Shown here one piece after another: positions 58,173-64,000 of a DNA stretch of 64,000 nt. The notes under the pieces were generated by a model. The model saw only the letters and a program-made list of their open reading frames with translations. It did not search any database and was not told the DNA's origin. The stretch is from the NCBI RefSeq assembly GCF_022179725.1, contig NZ_BPRC01000013.1, positions 1 to 64,000 on the forward strand. The letters are read 5' to 3'. Position numbers and translations under genes: made by a program. Origin of the DNA: Methylorubrum aminovorans (GTDB lineage Bacteria > Pseudomonadota > Alphaproteobacteria > Rhizobiales > Beijerinckiaceae). Each line of letters opens with the position of its first letter. The first letter of the stretch is position 1.

Positions 58173-58388
58173 TCAGCCCGCGCCGTAACCGCCCTTGGCG
58201 TTGTCCGTCGAATGATCCGGCGATTGCCGGTCATACCCACCGGACTGAGGGCCGGGCTTCTCGCCCTCTACCGTAGCCGGCCCGGTTGGTCCCAAATCCG
58301 GCTGCTCCTCGGGCTTGCTGCCTTCACCGAGCGGGCGACCGGGCGGCACCGAGCCGGCGGCTTCCCGTTCCGTCTTCGCGACTGCCAT
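58173..58388 (-). CDS. Small hydrophilic hypothetical protein
   Basis: 71 residues, starting MAVAKTEREAAGSVPPGRPL and ending STDNAKGGYGAG; Gly/Pro/Glu-rich and probably disordered. AGGAGG lies about six bases upstream of the ATG at 58388, one of the best ribosome sites in the window, which supports a real gene. No family known to me. Bases 58027-58172 next to it show nothing. Confidence 0.65.
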   Translation of the reverse strand: MAVAKTEREAAGSVPPGRPLGEGSKPEEQPDLGPTGPATVEGEKPGPQSGGYDRQSPDHSTDNAKGGYGAG

Positions 58389-58570
58389 CTTGAACCTCCT
58401 GGGCTTCCGTCAGGGAAAGGCAGGGAGAAGCCTCGAAGTTTCTTCGCGGGGATGCTTATTGGCGATACCGGACGCGGAGAGGGCCGCGACTCCGCGCGCG
58501 CCTTGAGATAGGGGAAGCTTCAACCACCTCATCCATCTCGACGCCCCACGACTACCTCACCGGATCATTC

Positions 58571-58753
58571 ATGGCTGGCCTCAAGGACAAGCGCGGCTTC
58601 ATCGACAAGGACCGTCTCGACCTCAGCGAGCGCAAAGCCGTCGAGTTCTGGATGAAGCGGTGGGGCGTCACCCAGGACCAACTCACCGCAGCGCACCGAA
58701 AGGTCGGCCGTATGACCAAGGACATCGCGGCCGAGTTGGGAAAGAAGCGGTAG
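58571..58753 (+). CDS. DUF3606 domain protein
   Basis: 60 residues: KDRLDLSERKAVEFWMKRWG, VTQDQLTAAHRKVGRMTKDI, AAELGKKR. This is the whole DUF3606 domain, a small helical protein common in proteobacteria. Function unknown. ATG 58571; weak GGAT ribosome site. Part of the remnant element. Confidence 0.75.
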   Translation: MAGLKDKRGFIDKDRLDLSERKAVEFWMKRWGVTQDQLTAAHRKVGRMTKDIAAELGKKR

Positions 58754-58915
58754 GAGGGACCGCCGGGCATCGTCATAACGTACGTGAGAGGGCAGGGTGG
58801 TCGGACGCACACGGCACGCGAAGCGCCGCCGGATTGACACTCACACATCGCTTTCACACAATGTCGGCACACGTTGTTTCTAATGCATTGTAAAATAAGG
58901 GATTAACTCGATCCA

Positions 58916-58948
58916 TGGAGGTTTGAGGCCTCTTGGTCGCACCAACCT
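58916..58948 (+). repeat. Imperfect copy of the tRNA-Leu 3' end (possible att site)
   Basis: 33 bases matching 57107-57139 at 30 positions, including CCTCTTGG and CGCACCAACCT. Embedded in AT-rich DNA. Not a functional tRNA, since no upstream arms exist. Bases 58949-59193 beyond it show no gene. Confidence 0.75.
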
Positions 58949-59193
58949 CTTTCCTGAAGAATCGGAAGGAGTTGGGCGAAATCCGAACTGAGAAGAACCA
59001 TTGCACACGGATGTCCGGGAAGCGGTACGCCGGTGCAGGAATACCGTCGGACCGAGGCGTCCGTCGGGGTGGCGATCGTCGCTCGGATCGCCCCGTGATG
59101 CGCGCACAGCGCGGGCATCCTCGCCGTTGACCGCGCCCTCTCGCTCACCGGCGGATCGGCCCGCCCAATCGGTGGAGCGCCGGCCGGTTCGGC

Positions 59194-60540
59194 TCAGGCG
59201 AGGGCAGGCTGCGGCCGGCGGGGTTTATACCGGCGGCAGAGAACGAACAGACAGTAGAACTGGAAGATCGTCGACATCCGGTTGTGCGCCAGGAAAATGT
59301 AGTTGGTCGCGCTGTTGAGGATGAAGGTGATCAGAAGGGCCGAGAGCAGGAAGGCCGTGCTGCGCTCCAGACTCGGATGGGCGAAGATGCAGGACGAGGA
59401 AAAGAGCAGGACGAGATAGAACGCGCCTCCGACGAGACCGAGGCCGACCAGGGTGTCGAGGAAGGTGTTGTAGAAGTCGGGCGTGAAGAAATACATCTCG
59501 CGCTCCCACACGGTCCAAGCCTTCGAGAACGGATCGGTGTTGAAGAAGCTCAGATAGCCGTGGCCGAACAGCGGCCGGTCGCGGAAGACTTCGAGGGCGT
59601 AGGGCCAGAATTTGCTGCGACCGGTGAAGTCGGGGCTGCGGCCGAGTGCGACGGCGATGTCGCCGACCCCGATGAAGGGCAAGATCAGCGAGAGCAGGAT
59701 CGCGAACCCGGTTACCGTCGCGAAGATGACTCGGCCGCAGCCGGGGAGCAGCCGAGCGGCGAGCAGCGTCACGCCCGCCACCGCGATGGCGCTGACGGAG
59801 GACGCCGAGTTGGCCAGGATCAGCCCGAGCGCGAGGATGCCCAGCGCCGGGACCCGCAATCCCCGCGGGCTTGCGCCGGGCAGGAACAGCAGGATCAGCA
59901 TCGCGCTCGCGGCGGACATGCCGTGCAGGGTCTTGCTGCCGTAGGCGCCGAACAGCTCGCCCGACATCAGCAGGCCCGGCCGGGTGATGTCGGTGCGCAC
60001 CGCATCGGGCATCACCACCACCATCACTAGGGAGGACGCCACCAGGAAGACGTTGGTCCAGGCAAACAGGCTCAGGAACACCGCCGGATGGACGATGGAG
60101 GCCAGGGCCGCGGCGATGGCGATGTTCAGGACGAGCATCCCCGCGGGAACCAGCGAGGCCCAGCTATCGGTCGCCCAGCAGGTAGAGAGCAGGATGTATC
60201 CGGCGAGCGGTAGAACGGCGATCAGGCAGAGGTCGATCCCGTTGCGCAGCACATCGCGCAGGGTCACGCAGACGGATAGGGCGTAGAGAGTGAGCCAGAG
60301 GCCGACATAGAGCAGGTTGTTTCGGTTCGACGGCATCAGCGTCTTCGTGTTGCCAACCTCGTTGTTGCTGCCGAGGAAGACCACGTAGAACGCGTTCACG
60401 CACATCATCACCGCGAAGACGACGAAGGCGAGGCGCCACCGCTGGCCGGAAAACCCGCTCAGGATCGAAGCGGCGCGCAGCCCGGCGACCGCCGGATTCG
60501 CGACAGGAAGGCCGGTGGCGGGACGACTCGTGGCGGTCAT
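59194..60540 (-). CDS. O-antigen ligase/Wzy-type polysaccharide polymerase
   Basis: 448 residues with about eleven or twelve hydrophobic helices. The large periplasmic loop of the Wzy_C/WaaL domain is at PDFTGRSKFWPYALEVFRDR, PLFGHGYLSFFNTDPFSKAW, then FFTPDFYNTFLDTLVGLGLV, where the conserved Arg, G-x-G and H/N-x-F-L motifs sit (here Asn-Thr-Phe-Leu). Joins or ligates polysaccharide units. ATG 60540. It lies 78 bases after the stop of the truncated chain-length gene, on the same strand. Confidence 0.85.
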   Translation of the reverse strand: MTATSRPATGLPVANPAVAGLRAASILSGFSGQRWRLAFVVFAVMMCVNAFYVVFLGSNNEVGNTKTLMPSNRNNLLYVGLWLTLYALSVCVTLRDVLRNGIDLCLIAVLPLAGYILLSTCWATDSWASLVPAGMLVLNIAIAAALASIVHPAVFLSLFAWTNVFLVASSLVMVVVMPDAVRTDITRPGLLMSGELFGAYGSKTLHGMSAASAMLILLFLPGASPRGLRVPALGILALGLILANSASSVSAIAVAGVTLLAARLLPGCGRVIFATVTGFAILLSLILPFIGVGDIAVALGRSPDFTGRSKFWPYALEVFRDRPLFGHGYLSFFNTDPFSKAWTVWEREMYFFTPDFYNTFLDTLVGLGLVGGAFYLVLLFSSSCIFAHPSLERSTAFLLSALLITFILNSATNYIFLAHNRMSTIFQFYCLFVLCRRYKPRRPQPALA

Positions 60541-60618
60541 GCAGCGAAACCTGACGCAGGGCGCGGAACGGTGTCCGGGGCCCATCCCGAAGCGCGGCGC
60601 CCGGGACGAGAGGAGGTA

Positions 60619-60880
60619 TCAGGCACGCGCCGCCTCGCCCGATCCGGTCGGAGACCGTGCGGCGGTCGCCGCCTCGCCGCGCAGGACGCCGAGGGCGACC
60701 GCCGCGAGGATGCCCAGCGCGAGACCGACCAGCGTACCGAGGGCGAGGACGATGACCTTGCTCAGGTTCGTCGGCTTCTCCGGCGGGATCGCCGCGCCGA
60801 TCACGCGGATGTTGTTCACGTTGACCTGCGTCTGCTCGATCAGTTCGCGGGAGCGCACGAGGTACTGGGTGACCTTGCCG
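60619..60880 (-). pseudogene. Chain-length determinant (Wzz/GumC-type), C-terminal remnant
   Basis: Only about the last 85 codons remain. QYLVRSRELIEQTQVNVNNI and RVIGAAIPPEKPTNLSK precede one hydrophobic segment (VIVLALGTLVGLALGILAAV) and a short tail. This is the usual end of a polysaccharide co-polymerase: the Pro-rich P-P-x-x-P segment and the second transmembrane helix. The coding sequence enters an IS element at about 60880 and the first two-thirds of the protein is absent. The region beyond the IS (62070-62390) does not encode it. Confidence 0.8.
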
Positions 60881-60895
60881 TCTGTTTGCCCCCGT

Positions 60896-61750
60896 TCATA
60901 ACCAGAGTCCGTTCTGGTTCTGGTCCTGTTTGGACCGGGTTGCAAATGCGTTCGGGGTGCGCCCGCCAAGGCTCGTGTGAAGGCGGCAGGTGTTGTAGTC
61001 GACCCGCCACGCCTCGATGAGGGTCCGGGCCGCCGGCAGGCTCCGGAAGAGATGCTCGTTCAGGCACTCGTCGCGCAAGCGCCCGTTCAAGCTCTCGACA
61101 AAACCGTTCTGCTGCGGTTTGCCGGGGGCGATGTAGTGCCACTCGACCGCACGCTCCTCCTGCCAGCGCAGGATGGCGTGCGAGGTCAGCTCGGTGCCGT
61201 TGTCCGAGACGATCATCAGCGGCTTGCCCCGGCCCGCGATGATCCGGTCGAGTTCGCGCGTGACCCGCTGTCCAGACAGCGAGGTGTCAACCACCAGCGC
61301 CAGGCACTCCCGCGTGCAGTCATCGACCACGACGAGGATGCGGAAGCGGCGTCCGTCGTCGAGCGTGTCCGAGATGAAGTCGAGGCTCCAGCGCTGGTTC
61401 GGCTCCTGGGGTACGGCGGCCGGAGCCCGCGTGCCCAGTGCTCGCTTGCGACCGCCGCGCTTGCGCACCGACAGCCGCTCCTCCCGATAGAGGCGAAAAA
61501 GCTTCTTGTGATTGAGCGTGAGACCCTCCCGCCGCAGCAGAATGAGCAGGCGCTGGTAGCCGAACCGGCGGCGCTCGCCGGCCAGGCTGCGCAGGCGTAC
61601 CCGCACGGCCGCGTCATCGCTGCGGGTCGAGGCATAGCGGTACGTCTTCGGCTCCAGGCCGATCAGCCCTCAGGCACGACGCTGCGAGTAGCCCTTCTCC
61701 TCGATAGCCCAACGCACGGCTGTTCTCCGTGCGCCGGGCGTCAGAAGTTT
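60896..61750 (-). pseudogene. IS3-family orfB (DDE integrase domain), interrupted by a stop
   Basis: Produced by -1 frameshifting at A-AAA-AAC near 61748 in the parent element. The DDE residues are visible: Asp in [12 protein letters not shown], Asp in [12 protein letters not shown] and Glu in [15 protein letters not shown]. The codon at 61670-61672, in R-R-A-x-G-L-I-G-L-E, is TGA where relatives have Cys; this cuts the frame about 25 codons in. A downstream GTG at 61606 could still give the catalytic part. Called a pseudogene for this stop. Confidence 0.8.
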
Positions 61751-62007
61751 TTTCTCAACGCCTCGCGCAGCGTGGCGACGTCGAGCATCGCCTCGGCCAG
61801 GAGCCTCTTGAGCTTGCGGTTCTCCTCGTCGAGTGCCTTCAGGCGGCGCGCGTCTGAGATCTCCATGCCGCTATAGCGTGAGCGCCACGTGTAGAACGTC
61901 GCGTCGCTGATGCCATGACGGCGACAGATCTCAGCGACCGGCAGCCCAGCCTGCTGCTCCTTCAGGATGCCGATCATCTGCTCTTCGTTGAACCGGCTCT
62001 TCTTCAT
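61741..62007 (-). CDS. IS3-family orfA (helix-turn-helix subunit)
   Basis: 88 residues starting [20 protein letters not shown]; the helix-turn-helix is [20 protein letters not shown] and the leucine zipper is [20 protein letters not shown]. Ends in RKNF at the frameshift site. Intact. Confidence 0.9.
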   Translation of the reverse strand: MKKSRFNEEQMIGILKEQQAGLPVAEICRRHGISDATFYTWRSRYSGMEISDARRLKALDEENRKLKRLLAEAMLDVATLREALRKNF

Positions 62008-62069
62008 CGTCCGTCTCCTGCTCGACGGACCCTAGCTTCAGAATGAGGGCAGACCAGGGGGCAAGGTCA

Positions 62070-62393
62070 GCCGCAATCGGCCCCTCGCGTTGAGCGCGCG
62101 CCCTCGGATGCCGGATGGCCCTGAGACACGCCGAGGTCGCTCGCGCATCCATGCAAGGGCTCGGCCGGCCCGATCGTCCCATCCAGGGACATGCGGAGCC
62201 CGCCGGGCCGGCGCCGCCGGAGACGGGGGATCGGGTCGGGAGGAAGGCTCCCTCCGATCCCGCCCTGGACCGTCTCGATTCGGGATCGTCCGCCACCCCG
62301 GTGCCGGTTCGTCCCTGCGCATTGCCGCGCGGGCGTCCCTTTCGGACGGGACGCCCTCTATATGAAGGCCGTCCCTTCCCGCGGAGATGGCTC
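62070..62393. other. Gene-free region right of the IS element
   Basis: About 320 bases without a convincing gene on either strand. The missing half of the chain-length gene is not here, in any frame I could read. Presumably holds the promoter of the dehydrogenase gene. Confidence 0.5.
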
Positions 62394-63827
62394 ATGGACC
62401 TCGACGTTTCGCTTCACATCGCCGGCCGCTGGCGCTCCGGCAGCGGCGGCGAGACCCTCTCCATCCTCAACCCGGCCACCGGCGAGCCGATCGGCCGGGT
62501 CGCGGTCGCCAGCCAAGCCGATCTCGACGAGGCGCTGGAGGCGGTCGAGCGCGGCTTCGCCGCTTGGCGGCGGGTCTCCGCCTTCGATCGGTCCAAGGTT
62601 CTGCGCCGCGCCGCCGCCCTGATGCGTGAGCGCGCTGAGGCGATCGCTCGCACCATGACGCTTGAGCAGGGCAAGCCGCTCGCCGAGGCGCGCGTCGAGA
62701 CGGGTATCGCCGCCGACATCATCGAGTGGTTCGCGGAAGAGGGCCGGCGAGCCTACGGCCGGGTCATCCCTGCGCGGGCCGAAGGCGTGCTTCAGATCGT
62801 CACCCGTGAACCGGTCGGGCCGGTGGCGGCCTTCACGCCGTGGAACTTCCCGATCAATCAGGCCGTGCGAAAGCTTTCGGCGGCGCTCTGCACCGGCTGC
62901 CCGGTCATTCTCAAGGGTCCCGAGGACACCCCGGCCTCCTGCGCCGAACTGGTGCGCGCCTTCCTCGATGCGGGCGTGCCCGGCGAGGCGCTCGCCCTCG
63001 TCTACGGCGATCCGGCCGAGATCTCCGGCGCCCTCATCCCGCATCCGGCGATCCGCAAGATCACCTTCACCGGCTCGACCACGGTCGGCAAGCATCTCGC
63101 GGCTCTGGCCGGCCAGCACATGAAGCGGGCGACGATGGAACTCGGCGGCCACGCCCCGGCGATCGTGTTCGACGACGCCGATATCGACACCGCCGTGCGG
63201 GTGCTGTCCGCCAACAAGTACCGCAATGCGGGCCAAGTCTGCGTCGCCCCGACCCGCTTCCTTGTGCAGGAGCGGGTGTACGACCGCTTCGTCGACGGAT
63301 TCGTCGCGGCCTCGAAAGCGCTCAAGGTCGGCGACGGACTCGACCCCGACACGCAGATGGGCCCTCTCGTCCACGGCCGCCGGGTCGAGGCAATGGAGGC
63401 CTTCGTCTCTGACGCCGAGGCCAAGGGCGCGCGGCTTCTCACGGGCGGCAGCCGCATCGGAAATCGCGGCCACTTCTTCGAGCCCACCGTCTTCGCCGAC
63501 GTGCCGCTTGACGCCCGGATCATGAACGAGGAGCCGTTCGGGCCTCTCGCGGCGATCCGGCGTTTCTCGGGGGACGAGGAGGCCTTCGCTGAGGCCAACC
63601 GCCTGCCCTACGGGCTTGCAGCCTATGCCTATACCCGCTCGGCCGCCCGGGCCAACCGAGTGGCCGAGAGGATCGAAGCCGGCATGATTTCGATCAACCA
63701 TCACGGCATCGCGCTCCCCGAGACGCCATTCGGCGGCGTCAAGGATTCCGGCTACGGCAGCGAGGGCGGCTCGGAGGCGATCGAGGCCTATCTCGTGACG
63801 AAGTTCGTGACGCAGGCCAACCCCTGA
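62394..63827 (+). CDS. NAD(P)-dependent aldehyde dehydrogenase, succinate-semialdehyde type
   Basis: 477 residues. Nucleotide-binding [19 protein letters not shown], catalytic Glu in [18 protein letters not shown] (near 248), catalytic Cys in [20 protein letters not shown] (near 283) and [10 protein letters not shown] (C-terminal motif). The closest style is GabD-like ([20 protein letters not shown]), converting succinate semialdehyde to succinate, but other short aldehydes are possible. GCGGAGA lies upstream of ATG 62394. Bases 63828-64000 after it show nothing. Confidence 0.9.
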   Translation: MDLDVSLHIAGRWRSGSGGETLSILNPATGEPIGRVAVASQADLDEALEAVERGFAAWRRVSAFDRSKVLRRAAALMRERAEAIARTMTLEQGKPLAEARVETGIAADIIEWFAEEGRRAYGRVIPARAEGVLQIVTREPVGPVAAFTPWNFPINQAVRKLSAALCTGCPVILKGPEDTPASCAELVRAFLDAGVPGEALALVYGDPAEISGALIPHPAIRKITFTGSTTVGKHLAALAGQHMKRATMELGGHAPAIVFDDADIDTAVRVLSANKYRNAGQVCVAPTRFLVQERVYDRFVDGFVAASKALKVGDGLDPDTQMGPLVHGRRVEAMEAFVSDAEAKGARLLTGGSRIGNRGHFFEPTVFADVPLDARIMNEEPFGPLAAIRRFSGDEEAFAEANRLPYGLAAYAYTRSAARANRVAERIEAGMISINHHGIALPETPFGGVKDSGYGSEGGSEAIEAYLVTKFVTQANP

Positions 63828-64000
63828 GGCCGCATCGTCGGGCGAGACCGCGCGGGTCTCGAGCAAGGTCCATGTCCGCCCTCCCGAAGGGATCGACCGA
63901 ATCGGGTCCGATAAGGCGATCCGCCAACATGCGGATCGCTGGCCAGGACGGATCGTCCCGCATGGCTAGCAGTGCCGCCTGAGCGCCCGCGCCGGGCCAT

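Larger units (their letters stand above)
57107..58948. mobile_element. Remnant of an element integrated at tRNA-Leu
   Basis: The last 33 bases around the tRNA 3' end (57107-57139) reappear at 58916-58948 with only three mismatches, the hallmark of attL/attR flanks. Inside are an integrase-like N-terminal fragment next to the tRNA, a protein with an AT-hook-like motif, and two small proteins. The stretch just before the second repeat is unusually AT-rich for this DNA. The direct repeats and integrase-at-tRNA order are seen; the origin as a degraded island is inferred. Confidence 0.7.
60881..62069 (-). mobile_element. IS3-family insertion sequence (IS2/IS407-like)
   Basis: About 1.19 kb with two overlapping transposase frames on the minus strand. 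Ends 13 bases each: TCTGTTTGCCCCC on the left and, reading inward, TGACCTTGCCCCC on the right, which share T plus TTGCCCCC (nine of 13). GCCG flanks both sides (60877-60880 and 62070-62073) and could be a 4-bp target duplication. An in-frame stop in orfB suggests the copy is inactive. Confidence 0.82.

Overview
The window is high-GC DNA (about 70 % by eye) from an alphaproteobacterium. It most likely comes from the Methylobacterium/Methylorubrum group. The pointers are two 29-codon pqqA genes, a ROSE-type heat-shock leader, an LdtR/DUF6163 pair, a hemB-RDD-bpt cluster, a secDF locus followed by two homologues of mitochondrial complex I assembly factors, and several families of GC-rich intergenic palindromes. 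The genus is an inference; no rRNA or species marker is present. Almost all of the window reads as chromosomal core. The clearly acquired or broken parts are at 57.1-58.9 kb and 60.6-62.1 kb.

Layout. 0-11 kb: small heat-shock protein with an RNA thermometer, pcm, cupin, a two-domain glycosyltransferase, a large PAS hybrid kinase, a PNPOx-like flavoprotein, metC and a ribosome-modulation-factor-like peptide. 11-22 kb: RarD-like permease, P1 peptidase, ETF-ubiquinone oxidoreductase, uracil-DNA glycosylase, zinc protease, acetyltransferase, then a minus-strand block hemB/lipoprotein/RDD/bpt/TonB-like. 22-31 kb: 3-hydroxyisobutyryl-CoA hydrolase-like gene, DUF6163 plus ldtR, two tandem orphan pqqA genes, and serS-surE-pcm2-nlpD-like. 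31-36 kb: DUF815 ATPase, then yajC-secD-secF and two complex I assembly-factor homologues. 36-50 kb: manganese catalase, lactate permease, chemoreceptor, response regulators, a MocR/DMT divergent pair, a hybrid kinase and a pentapeptide-repeat membrane protein. 50-57 kb: AI-2E-type permease with an extra C-terminal domain, oxidoreductase, glycosyltransferase, lipB, fliN and tRNA-Leu. 57-64 kb: a remnant element bounded by the tRNA-Leu 3' end and an imperfect copy of it, a polysaccharide polymerase/ligase, a chain-length gene cut by an IS3-family element, and a succinate-semialdehyde dehydrogenase-type gene.

Genes that work together: yajC/secD/secF support protein export. The next two genes probably serve respiratory complex I biogenesis. 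serS-surE-pcm2-nlpD combines translation, stress repair and cell-wall hydrolase control. The polysaccharide ligase and the truncated chain-length protein were probably part of one surface-polysaccharide operon, now damaged. The two pqqA genes encode identical precursor peptides for the PQQ cofactor. None of the PQQ maturation genes (pqqB-G) is in the window, so the peptides must be processed by enzymes encoded elsewhere if they are used.

The observations most worth a second look are the orphan pqqA pair beside a 42-bp perfect palindrome, the tRNA-Leu-bounded remnant, the IS-truncated chain-length gene, the AI-2E permease fused to a possible cobalamin-binding-like domain, the pentapeptide-repeat protein with a pore-like C-terminus, and the catalytically degenerate LytM lipoprotein.
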